This document shows positions 38,986-48,315 of a stretch of DNA of 64,000 nt, in pieces. Origin of the DNA: Methanosarcina thermophila TM-1 (GTDB taxonomy: Archaea > Halobacteriota > Methanosarcinia > Methanosarcinales > Methanosarcinaceae). The stretch spans positions 2,184,908 to 2,248,907 of the forward strand of contig NZ_CP009501.1 in NCBI RefSeq assembly GCF_000969885.1. Reading direction: 5' to 3'. The notes below the pieces were generated by a model. That model worked only from the letters and a program-made list of their open reading frames with translations. It did not search any database and was not told the DNA's origin. Position 1 is the first letter of the stretch. Every line of letters begins with the position of its first letter. The translations under genes and the position numbers were made by a program.

Positions 38986-39474
38986 TTAAGCCCCCCAATC
39001 TCTTTGCACATAGTCCATCTCTACTTCAACAACAGGTTTTCCTTCTTCAGTAGGAGGTAAAAGCCATTCAAAAAGTCTTTCCATTTCTTCCTGAGAGTCA
39101 GCCCTGATAATAATTTCGATAGATCCGAGAGGTTCTTCCTGTGCAGGAATACTGGGAACTCCGACAAAAGCAGCCTGTTTGTTGAGTAAAAACCGAACCG
39201 AAAGCCTATCACTGGATAAGCCTTCAATGAATGCCTTGTTGCGAACACTATCTATGATTTCTTCTCTGCGAATTAGCCCATGCAGAGTTTGTAAGATCTC
39301 AATTCCTCCCTCCGCTGAAAAGAAAAAAGAAGGAGAAGCCTCTGTTTCAGACCCTGTGGTATTAATAACTTCTTTTCTGAGTTTGATGTCATTAAAAAGG
39401 GATGAAATAGCTTTAATAACTTTTTCCGGGTCTTCCGTAGGATATACAGCTGCTGAAACTTTAACTCGTATCAT
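38986..39474 (-). CDS. UPF0201 family protein
   Basis: It has 162 aa from ATG 39474 (MIRVKVSAAVYPTEDPEKV), which begins at the family's conserved start; the longer reading from 39531 is rejected. It is an alpha/beta protein of the archaeal UPF0201 family, of unknown function. It stands next to the UPF0200 kinase in the same direction, a pairing that I recall as common in methanogens. A repeat of about 150 bp separates the two. Confidence 0.84.
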   Translation of the reverse strand: MIRVKVSAAVYPTEDPEKVIKAISSLFNDIKLRKEVINTTGSETEASPSFFFSAEGGIEILQTLHGLIRREEIIDSVRNKAFIEGLSSDRLSVRFLLNKQAAFVGVPSIPAQEEPLGSIEIIIRADSQEEMERLFEWLLPPTEEGKPVVEVEMDYVQRDWGA

Positions 39475-39522
39475 AAGTCTGCTCCAATGAATTAAAAAAT
39501 GGATTGTCTCCGTACCTACCGT

Positions 39523-39690
39523 ATTTTTCATTCAGGAGATTATACCTATAGTGTATTTCGTTCAGGTGATTATACCTATACTGTAAGTGTATTTTGCTCA
39601 GAAATTATACTAGTATATTCATTCCGGAGATTATACCTTAGTATATTTCATTCGGGAATTAATTTCGTAATCTGCTCAGAAAAATTATTT
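39523..39690. repeat. Degenerate tandem repeat (about 34-bp unit) between UPF0201 and UPF0200 genes
   Basis: About four copies of TTCATTCAGGAGATTATACC with a variable tail TATAGTGTA are present. Copies differ by several bases. Confidence 0.75.
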
Positions 39691-39704
39691 TTTCTATTCT
39701 ATTT

Positions 39705-40274
39705 TTAAGATTTATTCTGTAGGCTCTTTCCTAAGTAGTTGCTCAAAACTTCAATAACATCTTTTCTGAAAGTTTCCAGAGTGAAATTATTTTCAATTTC
39801 GATATTGGATGCTTCTATAGCTTCCCCCATACCCCAGCTGAGTTCTCGCTCGTCCCGACGGCGGAGCCCTTCTATGCTGTCCATATCATCACTTCTGCCC
39901 CGTTTCTTGATTCTGGAGAAACGAACTTCGAGAGGAGCGTATATAGAAATCAAGATGAAGCCTTCTCCGAATTCTCGCCTGAAACATTCCACTTCAGCAA
40001 TCCCGCGTACCCCATCCACAACAATGATGTCAGAACCTGCTTCTTTTATTTGAGAAATGCAGCGTATGGCGACTGCGTCCATGCCTTCACACTTGCGAAG
40101 CTGTGTTGCAACCATCCCGGTATTGAAATCGTTGGGCTCAAGCCCGCGCTTTAGAACTTCCTTCCGGATTACGTCACCCATATTAACAACGGGAATACCC
40201 ATCTTAGCAGCAATTTTGGCAGCTTCGGATTTTCCAGACGCTGGCATGCCTACGAATGCTATTATTTTCATCAA
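39705..40274 (-). CDS. UPF0200 family nucleoside-monophosphate-kinase-like protein
   Basis: The 189-aa P-loop protein has a Walker A GMPASGKSEAA near 9-19, DGVRGIAEVE near 88 and a lid-type segment KKRGRSDDMDS. It resembles adenylate/dephospho-CoA kinase folds. The family is UPF0200 (archaeal). The reaction is unproven; a role in nucleotide or coenzyme A metabolism is possible. It starts at the double Met at 40274. The gap to orc1 is filled with short repeats. Confidence 0.83.
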   Translation of the reverse strand: MMKIIAFVGMPASGKSEAAKIAAKMGIPVVNMGDVIRKEVLKRGLEPNDFNTGMVATQLRKCEGMDAVAIRCISQIKEAGSDIIVVDGVRGIAEVECFRREFGEGFILISIYAPLEVRFSRIKKRGRSDDMDSIEGLRRRDERELSWGMGEAIEASNIEIENNFTLETFRKDVIEVLSNYLGKSLQNKS

Positions 40275-40286
40275 AAATTACCTTTT

Positions 40287-40346
40287 AAACTTGAATAATT
40301 AGATTTGAGTTATTATAAACTTGAATAATTAGATTTGAGTTATTAA
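40287..40346. repeat. Two perfect-type copies of a 30-bp unit
   Basis: The unit begins AAACTTGAATAATTAGATTT and is repeated with a 30-bp period. It is followed at 40365-40440 by shorter repeats of TCATTGACTGAACTGTTA. Confidence 0.85.
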
Positions 40347-40868
40347 CTTGATTGTTTAGTCCTGATTCATTGACTGAACTGTTATCATTGACCGAACTGT
40401 TATCATTGAACTGTCATCATTGACTGAGTTGTAATCAGACTTATTAAATTTACATTAATAAGTTAAACTATCGAACCATTATATTTGCGTTAATAAGTTA
40501 AATACCAACCATTAGATTTGAATTATTGAGTTATTGAATTTAAATAGAAAATTGGCTGTCATCAAATCTTAACTACAGAGTGAGCAGGATTTGAATCATA
40601 ACTTAGAGTAGCTTGAATAATGAAGTTTATATGTCAGCTGCATAAGTCAGTACGTTAACTGCATAGTTAATATGACTCTAGTCAAACCACAGGATCATAT
40701 ATATTATTTCCTGAAAACTTACGCTGATTAATTGAAAAATTCCTGAAGTAAGAGCAATTAAGAGTGGCTGAAGGAAAATAATTAAGAGTGGCTGAGAGAA
40801 AATTTGAAAAATAAGGAATCAACGCTGGGTCAGGAAAAGTAAGGATAGAGAGATAGAGGGGAAGACCC
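40347..40868. other. Intergenic region downstream of orc1
   Basis: 522 bp without a gene. The left part is short tandem repeats; the right part (40740-40865) is purine-rich. No ORB is seen on this side of orc1. Confidence 0.5.
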
Positions 40869-42113
40869 TCATGAAAACATTTTGCTAAAAGCAGACGTTT
40901 TAAAATCCACCAGGGGTTTGAGCCTGTAATCCTCAAGAAGTACTTTTCGAGTGTTTTCTACTGGAACACTCAGGGAAATTTCTTTAGTTCTGCCGTAACG
41001 ACCTTTGCTTACAACCACTGCATTAACTATGCCCAGCATATCAAGCTCGGACATGAGGTCGGTAACCCTGCGTTGCGTAAGGATATCTACGTCAATGTGA
41101 TGGCAGAGCTGGCGGTAGACGTTGTACATCTCGCCTGTCGTGACATTCTTACCTTCTCTGCCCCGGCTCCGCAGCAGAATAATGCTGTAAAGTACGAGTT
41201 TGGACTGGGTGGGAAGGGTCCTTACTACTTCGACCACGCGATCGATTTCGATTTTTTCCTGAGCACGTCTGACATGCTCTTCAAGAACCTGGGGCTGGTT
41301 TTCCCGCTCTGCAATTTCTCCTGATACCCGAAGGAGGTCAAGTGCACGCCTTGCATCACCGTGCTCCTGGGCTGCAAATGCAGCGCATAAGGGAATTACC
41401 ATTTCACCTAGAGCGCCTTCATTGTAAGCCATCTTTGCTCTTTGTTTCAGGATATCACTGATCTGTTCAGCATCATATGGAGGGAAAATGAGTTCCTCTT
41501 CACCCAGGGAACTTTTAACCCTGGGGTCCAGAAACTCAGTGAATTTCAGATCGTTTGAGACACCAATCATACTGACTTTGGCTCTCCGCAAATCTGTATT
41601 GATTCTCGATAGATTGTAAAGGACATCATCACCTTTTTTGATAAGCTTATCAATTTCGTCCAGAATTATGATAATAACCTGCTCTTTTGAGTCAATTGCC
41701 TCCTTAAATTTCATGAAGACCTGATCCGTAGGCCACCCGGTCATAGGAACTTCTTCTTCAAAATGCCTGGCAAGATTTGCAAGGAGCCGATACTGTGTGT
41801 CGATTACTTCACAATTAATATAAACAACTGAACAAAAAAGTGATTTTTCTTCGCTTACTCTTTCAAGTTCTTTTCCAACGTAGCGAGTGACTGCTGTTTT
41901 TCCTGTTCCTGTTTTTCCATAAATCAACACATTGGAAGGAGTTTCTCCTCGGAGTGCAGAAACCAGGATTGTTGCCAGACCATTAATTTGCTCGTTCCTA
42001 TGCAGTAAAAGATCAGGTGTATAAGAAGGTCGAAGTACTTCTTTATTTTTGAAAATTGATTTTCCCTCAAGTAATTTTTCGAATAAGCCGTCCAATGATT
42101 GAGTTTTTATCAT
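40869..42113 (-). CDS. orc1: Orc1/Cdc6 replication initiator
   Basis: This AAA+ initiator binds ORBs and loads MCM. Walker A is YGKTGTGKTAV (near 65-75), Walker B is IIILDEIDKL (near 150), sensor 1 is GVSNDL, and sensor 2 is in HGDARRALDLL. A winged-helix domain covers the last ~110 residues (LTQRRVTDLMSELDMLGIV). At 414 aa it is a complete archaeal Orc1. The upstream 2.5 kb is the likely origin, the usual arrangement of origin next to orc1 in archaea. The gene reads away from it. Confidence 0.95.
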   Translation of the reverse strand: MIKTQSLDGLFEKLLEGKSIFKNKEVLRPSYTPDLLLHRNEQINGLATILVSALRGETPSNVLIYGKTGTGKTAVTRYVGKELERVSEEKSLFCSVVYINCEVIDTQYRLLANLARHFEEEVPMTGWPTDQVFMKFKEAIDSKEQVIIIILDEIDKLIKKGDDVLYNLSRINTDLRRAKVSMIGVSNDLKFTEFLDPRVKSSLGEEELIFPPYDAEQISDILKQRAKMAYNEGALGEMVIPLCAAFAAQEHGDARRALDLLRVSGEIAERENQPQVLEEHVRRAQEKIEIDRVVEVVRTLPTQSKLVLYSIILLRSRGREGKNVTTGEMYNVYRQLCHHIDVDILTQRRVTDLMSELDMLGIVNAVVVSKGRYGRTKEISLSVPVENTRKVLLEDYRLKPLVDFKTSAFSKMFS

Positions 42114-42343
42114 AATGATCCTCTATAAAGATTTATGATGTCAAGTATGTTTGGGGTTAAGGTAGTTGATATACATTTTTTTATAAAGATAGTTGACACA
42201 TTTATTTACTTTTAACATGGATAATCGGCACACTCAGCGTATTTGAGCAATGCTAATATACGCGATTAATTAATAAAGTAATATAATATACATAATTATA
42301 TAATATACAAAGTTATACATGGCTATAAGGTGCACATTAAATT

Positions 42344-42412
42344 TGTAAAGTAAACATAATATACACTGTTAATTGACACAGTAAATAACTCGTATACTAT
42401 CTTTACTTTACA
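42344..42412. repeat. Nested inverted repeat upstream of orc1
   Basis: The outer arms TGTAAAGTAAA (42344-42354) and TTTACTTTACA (42402-42412) are exact complements. An inner pair ACTGT/ACAGT lies near 42365-42382. It could be a cruciform, or an operator in the orc1 promoter. Confidence 0.6.
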
Positions 42413-42929
42413 CCTACATTCATTTTTGCTTTTACAGCAACTGTTTTTAATGTTTTATTGCTTTAAAGTGTTTTTCAGCTGCCTGAAATCAGGATTTTTC
42501 ACAGGCGGCTCCGTTTTTAATTCTCTGAACCTACAGCATTGAATACTCATGTTTTTAGAGCTATATTTTTATAAGTTCTCTAGGTATCTTTCCTGAAGTT
42601 ACCTGCCTAAATTACCTGTTTAGATGACTTGCATAATCTGATTACTTGCCTAATAATCCTGATTATACTTGCCTAATAATCCTGATTACTTGCCTAATTT
42701 TTCTATCCATATTTTAGATAGCTGTAACCGTAATTGCTGTATAAGCCCTGTATTAATATCAATTGCTGCTAAACTATTTTCAGGTAATATTTTCTAAGTG
42801 GAGTTGTTTTTAGGTGATATTTTTAGGTAATGTTATGCTCTTGATCAAAGAGAGTCTCAGAGCCGTTATGAATAAGATTTTTTAATGGGAGTTCTGAAAG
42901 GGGGATTTGGAAAAGAATGTTTTTTAATT

Positions 42930-43065
42930 CCAAATTTCACTGAACTTCTAATCCAAATCTCACTAAACTTCTAATCCAAATCTCACTAAACTTCTAATCT
43001 TTAACTTCTAATAATCTTTAACTTCTAATCTTTAACTTCTAATCTTAAGATTCTACTATAAACTT
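42930..43065. repeat. Tandem repeat in the origin region
   Basis: Repeats of AACTTCTAATCCAAATCTCACT shorten into (T)TTAACTTCTAATC units. There are about seven copies of the AACTTCTAAT core. Confidence 0.85.
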
Positions 43066-43539
43066 TAATTTTGGTTTTTAATTTCGAGCGTTTAACTTTT
43101 AATTTTTAACTTTGAATGTTTAACTGCAAATTCTTAAATTAAAATTCTTAAATCTATATTATTATTTCGAGATTTCGAGGGTTAAACTCTACTTTATGAT
43201 TGTTGGATATTTAGTACGCTGGATTTTTACCACATTGGATTTTTACTAGATATTTTTCTGCTTTCTATGAAAAAACCTGTAAACCCCAATCATGAGGGAG
43301 AAGGGATAGTAGATACATGTTTCTTATAGTTAATGCTTGAAATTCTTACCTTCTGTTAATTGCTCCTAAGACGTGGGGCAAATTTTACTTATTGAGGCGC
43401 ATCTCAAGCCTGAAGAAAACCTTTATTCGGGGTCTTCTTTAGCCAAAATTTTAGGTGAAATTGGTATATAAACAAGTAATTTTAAGCTATATTTGCAGTA
43501 GATGCAATGGAAGTACACGTTATTAATTGTTATGGTATA

Positions 43540-43561
43540 GACCCTTTTATTTCCACTGGAA
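43540..43561 (-). repeat. ORB 1 of the origin region
   Basis: The minus strand reads TTCCAGTGGAAATAAAAGGG plus TC. The dyad is intact, and the spacer to the G-string differs slightly from the consensus. Confidence 0.75.
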
Positions 43562-44110
43562 CTTGATTTTATTTTAAATATATACCAAGAAAAACGATAA
43601 CAGGAAACATAATCAATTTGAGCAAAAATATTCTTGATTCCATAACCACTGGAGGTTAAATTTTAATCCTTCTTTTCGTATGGAAGAAGTTATGAAAAGT
43701 TTTTACTCTTTTTCTAAAGTTAAAAGAATAAAAATTTTAAGATAAAATAAGAATCCTGTGTGAATTCAGTATGAGTGAATTTATTGCTGTAGTAAATTGA
43801 AAAAATTAAGATAGAGAAAATTGGAAAAATAAAAAATAGAAAATGAAAAATCAAAAGTTGGTCATAAAAATAAAGAAATGAGTAAAGTGAAAGAAAAATA
43901 AGTGAAAGTGGGCAGGAAAATAAGGGAAATTAGGAAAATAAAGGAAATAGGAAAAGTGAAAGAAAATAGGAAAAATAAGGGAAATAGAAAAGGTTAGAAA
44001 AGGTGAAAGGAAATAAAGAAAAATTAAAAAATAAGGGAAAAATAAGGAAATCTGGAAGAAAAAAAGAAAAGCTGAGAGAAAATAAGGAAAGAATGAATGA
44101 AAATAAAAAA

Positions 44111-44133
44111 GGACCCCTTTGTTTCCACTGGAA
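44111..44133 (-). repeat. ORB 2 of the origin region
   Basis: The minus strand reads TTTCCAGTGGAAACAAAGGG plus GTCC, the closest match to the archaeal ORB consensus in the window. A TATA-like TTTATATA (44136-44143, plus strand) touches it. Confidence 0.85.
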
Positions 44134-44149
44134 AGTTTATATAACCCCC

Positions 44150-44169
44150 GGACCCCATGATTTCCACTA
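44150..44169 (-). repeat. ORB-like site 3 (degenerate)
   Basis: The minus strand reads TAGTGGAAATCATGGGGTCC. It keeps half of the dyad and the G-string and stands in the same orientation as ORB 2, 17 bp away. Confidence 0.5.
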
Positions 44170-44194
44170 AAAAGACATCAGGGCTTGAGCCAAC

Positions 44195-44217
44195 AAAATA
44201 AAACGAAGTTTTATTTT
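44195..44217. repeat. Inverted repeat in the AT-rich origin core
   Basis: AAAATAAAAC (44195-44204) and GTTTTATTTT (44208-44217) are exact complements around GAA. It lies at the left edge of the AT-rich core. Confidence 0.65.
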
Positions 44218-44350
44218 AGTTGGGAACAAAATAATGTTGTTTAGTTATAGAAATTTTATTATATATAGTTAACTATTACTAAATATTTAATAATTAGTTT
44301 ATTTAAATGAAAAGTAATGGAAAGATCGTCATTTTTTACCATTAGAAGAC

Positions 44351-44386
44351 AGTTCCATTTGACATTTTAGTTCCATTTGACATTTT
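44351..44386. repeat. 18-bp direct repeat beside ORB 4
   Basis: AGTTCCATTTGACATTTT occurs twice in tandem (44351-44368 and 44369-44386), directly before ORB 4. Confidence 0.85.
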
Positions 44387-44406
44387 CCTTCTTCCATGAA
44401 AACATC

Positions 44407-44429
44407 TCCAATCGAAATAAAGGGGTCCC
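44407..44429 (+). repeat. ORB 4 of the origin region
   Basis: It reads TCCAATCGAAATAAAGGGGT plus CCC. The dyad has changes (AATCG in place of AGTGG), and the spacer and G-string are consensus. It faces ORBs 2 and 3 across the AT-rich core. Confidence 0.6.
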
Positions 44430-44586
44430 TCTCTAAAGAAGACATCTCTATGATTAAGATTTTGTGGAATTTTTTCTCTACTTTTTATTCTTTAAAGCAA
44501 GGTTTGGCTCTTCTAATTGTATTGTAGATTATCCGGTAATTAGCAGTTAATTCCATAAATCTTTTAAATAAAACTGGTTTTACTCT

Positions 44587-45792
44587 ATGCACATGAATGA
44601 GAAGGGTCTTTCCGAGAAGGAGATATTTTCCTATCTGGAACATGTAAAGTCAGAAGATACGGATTACTATAAGGTTTTAAGTTCAATGTGTACTCGCCCA
44701 CATAAAATTGCGGTTGAGGCTCACAGGATGTTTATTGAGGCTAACCTCGGTGACCTGGGACTTTTTGCAGGTGCTCACAGGCTGGAAAGGGAAGTGGTTA
44801 TGATGCTTGGAGAACTTCTCCATGCTCAATCTGTTAATGCTCAGTCTGCTGAGACTCCTTCTGGGAGACCCGGTGAGGGTTCGATTTACGGTTATCTCAC
44901 AACAGGAGGTACGGAATCCAATATCCAGGCTGTCAGGGGCATGAAAAATCTGGCTACTGCGGGTAAGAAGATAGTGGGGACGCCCAACATAGTTATTCCC
45001 GAATCAGCTCATTTCTCGTTTGACAAAGTTGCCAATATGATGGGCATTGAGGTTAAAAGAGCTCTTCTGGACTCTGAATTCAAGGTGGATATTGTATCTG
45101 TAAAAAGCCTGATAGATGCAAATACTATAGGACTTGTAGGAATAGCAGGAACTACAGAATTCGGCCAGATAGACCCTATTGAGAAACTCTCAAAACTTGC
45201 TCTTGATAATGAGCTATTCCTTCACATTGATGCAGCTTTCGGTGGGTTTGTGATCCCATTCCTTGAAAACCCGCAGCCTTTTGATTTCAAAGTTCCAGGT
45301 GTCACTTCCATTGCGATAGACCCACACAAAATGGGGCTCTCTACAATCCCATCGGGTGCCCTGCTATTTAGATCTCCTTCTTTCCTTGACTCTCTCAGAG
45401 TAAGCACTCCGTATCTTACAACCAAGGCACAGTTCACTCTTACAGGCACCCGCAGTGGGGCTTCAGCTGCTGCCACATATGCAGTCATGAAACATCTGGG
45501 CCGTGAAGGGTATAGAAAAAATGTACAGTATTGCATGCAGCTTACTGAAAAACTGGTTAAAGGAGCTAGGAAACTAGGTTTCGAACCTCTGATCGAGCCC
45601 ATAATGAATGTAGTTGCCCTGAGAGTTCCAAACCCTGACCTTGTTCGGGAACAACTCCTTAAAAGATTCGGATGGAATGTCTCAATCACCCGTAATCCCA
45701 GATCTCTCCGTCTAGTTCTCATGCCCCACAACACAGCTCGGGACATAGAAGAATTTCTGCAGGATTTGAAAAAAATAACAGCAGAAATTTAA
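44587..45792 (+). CDS. mfnA: L-tyrosine/L-aspartate decarboxylase MfnA
   Basis: This PLP enzyme makes tyramine for methanofuran, and beta-alanine from aspartate in some archaea. The signature [14 protein letters not shown] lies near 99-112, [10 protein letters not shown] near 212, and the PLP lysine in [14 protein letters not shown] near 245. The 401-aa length is normal. ATG 44587 or 44593 can start; neither has a strong ribosome-binding site. It is a single gene directly beside the putative origin and reads away from it. Its role in cofactor synthesis fits with ftr about 5 kb away, an enzyme that uses formylmethanofuran. Confidence 0.92.
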   Translation: MHMNEKGLSEKEIFSYLEHVKSEDTDYYKVLSSMCTRPHKIAVEAHRMFIEANLGDLGLFAGAHRLEREVVMMLGELLHAQSVNAQSAETPSGRPGEGSIYGYLTTGGTESNIQAVRGMKNLATAGKKIVGTPNIVIPESAHFSFDKVANMMGIEVKRALLDSEFKVDIVSVKSLIDANTIGLVGIAGTTEFGQIDPIEKLSKLALDNELFLHIDAAFGGFVIPFLENPQPFDFKVPGVTSIAIDPHKMGLSTIPSGALLFRSPSFLDSLRVSTPYLTTKAQFTLTGTRSGASAAATYAVMKHLGREGYRKNVQYCMQLTEKLVKGARKLGFEPLIEPIMNVVALRVPNPDLVREQLLKRFGWNVSITRNPRSLRLVLMPHNTARDIEEFLQDLKKITAEI

Positions 45793-46448
45793 AGCTTTAA
45801 TTCTTTTATCCGAAAATTTAAAGCTTTACTTCTTTTGTCCGATTTTCCTATATTCTCCCTGCATTCATTTTTTCCTTCTCATCTACATTTCTTCTTATTA
45901 TCCTATAATTTACTAACATCTTTTCCTTTTCATCTACATTTCTTCTTATTTATCCTACAATTATACTAATCTTCTACAATATCCTATAATTTACTAATTA
46001 CTAATCGCCCATAAGCAAATATGTATAGTATTATCGCCAAATAATAAATGGGATCAACTGCCCTTATTAGAAAAGAATATTAAAAACTACTTTACGAGGA
46101 AAGATTTGCAAGGTAGCCCGCTCAAGAAAGTTTATTAAACAATTCTAAATTCTATAATGAAAAATTATCGCTATAGAAAAATAACCACTATAGAAAAATT
46201 ATCATGGGGACTCATTAGGAAAATCAGGGAAACCTGTGAGCAGAATCAGGATAATCTGTGGCAAAACTAATGGATAACTCCAATTTTCTGAGAATATACT
46301 GTTTATGATATCTGGACTTAATATTTAAGTTCAAATTTGATGTCAAGATTTATAATATATAAATTCATAACTTAATAAAGATATAATAAACAGAAACTTC
46401 TTGATATTGTTTAGCCTTAATCCATAATCAGCGCTAACTCTAATCAGT
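45793..46448. other. Intergenic region between mfnA and the site-2 protease
   Basis: 656 bp, AT-rich. Direct repeats occupy 45868-45995: CATCTACATTTCTTCTTAT occurs twice, each time followed by TCCTA(T/C)AATT(T)A..CTAA. No gene or hairpin terminator is seen. Confidence 0.55.
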
Positions 46449-46623
46449 GTTATAATAGTAAAAATGGGGGTATTTATCTCGTGAAATCGCCATTGAAAAT
46501 TGGAAGTGTGATAGGTATACCTATCATGCGGCACAGTTATAACAATAAAAATGGGAGGGTATTTATCTCGTGAAATCGTCATTGAAAATTGGAAGTGTGA
46601 TGGGTATACCTATCATGCTGCAC
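46449..46623 (+). repeat. Tandem duplication of the site-2-protease gene start
   Basis: Copy 1 (46449-46534) and copy 2 (46536-46623) match over about 86 bp with a few substitutions and a 2-nt length difference just before the start codon. Each contains the ribosome-binding region, GTG and the first ~17 codons. Confidence 0.85.
46481..46573 (+). pseudogene. Duplicated 5' fragment of the site-2-protease gene (30-codon mini-frame)
   Basis: From GTG 46481 the frame reads V-K-S-P-L-K-I-G-S-V-I-G-I-P-I-M and then runs out of register and stops at TGA 46571-46573. That TGA overlaps the real GTG start at 46570 (GTGA). It is a fragment made by the local duplication. Because of the GTGA overlap it could still be translated and couple to the full gene; that is inference. 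Confidence 0.6.
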
Positions 46624-47664
46624 ATAACTTTTCTTCTCATACTGCCCATATTCTCTTATGTATTTGCAATTAACCCGCAACCTTTCGGTTTTAAGGGAGT
46701 TGAGCCGGCTGTCATAAGATATTCTCTTTCAGTCCTGACCGCTATACTGCTTTTTCTTTCAATTGTTTTACATGAACTCGCCCACTCATATATGGCAATG
46801 CGCTATGGGGTTAAAATTGAGAGTATTACTCTCTTCCTGTTTGGGGGCGTATCGGCTATGGAAGAGATACCCAGGAAACCTGGGGAGGAGGCAAAGATGG
46901 CTTCTGCTGGACCTCTTACAAGTCTTGTAATAGGCTTTGCTTGCCTGTTTATTTATGGAAACCTGATCGCCCCTAACCCTGCACTTTCTCAAAACCCGGC
47001 ATACCTAGTTATCTGGATTCTTGGAGTTATGAATCTTGTACTGGGGATCTTCAATCTGCTACCGGCTTTTCCAATGGACGGGGGCAGAGTGCTTCGTTCA
47101 TTTTACGCAAGAAGAATGTCTTATGTGAAGGCTACCCATAGTGCAGCGACTGTAGGGAAATTTTTTGCTATTCTTATGGCAATTTTCGGGGTTCTCATAA
47201 ACAATCTCTGGTTCCCTTTGATTGCACTCTTTATCTATGTCGGCGCATCTGAAGAAGAGCGAGCTACCCGTGATGAGGTAATGCTCGAAAATATTCTGGT
47301 GAGTGATATTATGACCAGAGATGTGGTTTCAGTTAGTCCTTCCATGAGCGTTGAAGATCTGGTCAAATTCATGTTTGAAAAGAAACACATGGGTTACCCT
47401 GTAATGGAGGGAGACAGCCTCAAAGGAATCGTAACATTTACCGACCTCCGTCGAGTTCCATATATTGACCGCCCAGTATCCAAGGTATCGGATATCATGA
47501 GTAGAGATGTTATCTCGGTACCTTCAAATGCACAGGCTAGTGATGCACTGAAACTGATCAAATCTAAAAACATAGGAAGGGTTATGGTTATTGATGATGG
47601 GTCGGTAGTAGGGATACTCTCAAGAACGGACCTTGTACGAGTCCTGAGACTCCGTTCAGAGTGA
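46570..47664 (+). CDS. Site-2 protease (M50) with C-terminal CBS pair
   Basis: It is an intramembrane zinc protease. The zinc motif HELAH lies in VLHELAHSYMA near residue 68, and the third ligand is in PAFPMDGGRVLRS near 170. About six hydrophobic segments cover residues 13-225. A Bateman module fills the C-terminus (SDIMTRDVVSVSPSMS near 243 and SDIMSRDVISVPSNAQ near 305), ending in ILSRTDLVRVLRL. It has 364 aa. The fusion of S2P and CBS domains is known in archaea and suggests control by a nucleotide ligand; the substrate protein is unknown. It starts at GTG 46570 and has GGGAGGG upstream. Confidence 0.9.
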   Translation: MKSSLKIGSVMGIPIMLHITFLLILPIFSYVFAINPQPFGFKGVEPAVIRYSLSVLTAILLFLSIVLHELAHSYMAMRYGVKIESITLFLFGGVSAMEEIPRKPGEEAKMASAGPLTSLVIGFACLFIYGNLIAPNPALSQNPAYLVIWILGVMNLVLGIFNLLPAFPMDGGRVLRSFYARRMSYVKATHSAATVGKFFAILMAIFGVLINNLWFPLIALFIYVGASEEERATRDEVMLENILVSDIMTRDVVSVSPSMSVEDLVKFMFEKKHMGYPVMEGDSLKGIVTFTDLRRVPYIDRPVSKVSDIMSRDVISVPSNAQASDALKLIKSKNIGRVMVIDDGSVVGILSRTDLVRVLRLRSE

Positions 47665-47689
47665 TATCATATTAATGCTCATTAAAGAA

Positions 47690-47806
47690 TGCTATAGGGC
47701 GTTAAAGGCTATAGTTATTAAAGACTATAATGCATAGGGCATTAAAAGCTATAATGCATAGGGCATTAAAAGCTATAATGCATAGGGCGTTAAAGGCTAT
47801 AGGGCA
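47690..47806. repeat. Tandem repeat, 24-bp unit
   Basis: The unit is GCTATAATGCATAGGGCATT plus AAAA, about three near-perfect copies with degenerate copies on both sides. Confidence 0.88.
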
Positions 47807-47984
47807 TTAGTTGATAAGGAGATTTTAATAAGGAGATTTTCATCAAAAGATATTTTTATCAAAAGATCCTACTTCCTTAAGTTATTGATAAACAAAATCT
47901 TCCGAAAATATATTTAAAATATATTGTATAGTTTATAAAGAATTATATAAAATGAGGACTATAGAAAATAGGGATAAAACCTGA

Positions 47985-48090
47985 AAAAAGACTTGAAGGA
48001 AAACCTTAAGGAAAATCTGAAGGAAATCTGAAAGAAAACCTTAAGGAAAATCTGAAGGAAAACCTTAAGGAAATCTGAAAGAAAAATTGA
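47985..48090. repeat. Tandem repeat of AAGGAAAATCTG/AAGGAAAACCTT units
   Basis: Alternating AAGGAAAATCTG and AAGGAAAACCTT 12-mers, about eight copies, are purine-rich on the plus strand. Confidence 0.8.
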
Positions 48091-48315
48091 AGCGGTAAAG
48101 TATAAATCCTTCACAGATTATTTCCAGCAGTTAATTATCTGCTTATAACTAACATCTGCTTATGGCTAAGTTGTCTACAACTTGGTTATTTTATGTGAAG
48201 ATAATATCTTGGTTATTTTATGTGAAGAGCTTAATTATTCATGCGATAAAATACAATCTTTTAGTGATATATTCTCATGCATCACTTTTAACTCGTCACA
48301 GCAGAGAGATTAACA

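Larger units (their letters stand above)
42114..44586. other. Probable chromosomal replication origin region (oriC)
   Basis: The 2,473-bp gene-free region lies between orc1 and mfnA. It carries three good ORBs and one degenerate one (43540, 44111, 44150, 44407). The ORBs at 44111 and 44150 face the opposite way to 44407 and bracket an extremely AT-rich core (about 44195-44340), which suits a DNA-unwinding element. A nested inverted repeat lies near the orc1 start (42344-42412), and tandem repeats occupy 42930-43065. The stretch 43800-44110 is strongly A/G-biased on the plus strand. Only experiment can prove origin activity, but the orc1-ORB-AT layout matches known archaeal origins. Confidence 0.8.
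47665..48315. other. Intergenic region with two repeat blocks before the TraB-family gene
   Basis: 651 bp, no gene. Besides the two repeats listed separately, GTTATTTTATGTGAAGATAA-like sequence occurs twice near 48182-48228. Confidence 0.5.

Noticed and set aside
43800-44110. Purine-rich stretch as a coding region for a Lys-rich protein
   Set aside because: Frames are broken, there is no start site, and its composition is continuous with the origin region.
44111-44429. CCAGTGGAAA repeats as ends of an insertion sequence or MITE
   Set aside because: No transposase, no target duplication and no consistent distance between copies; the match to the archaeal ORB explains them better.
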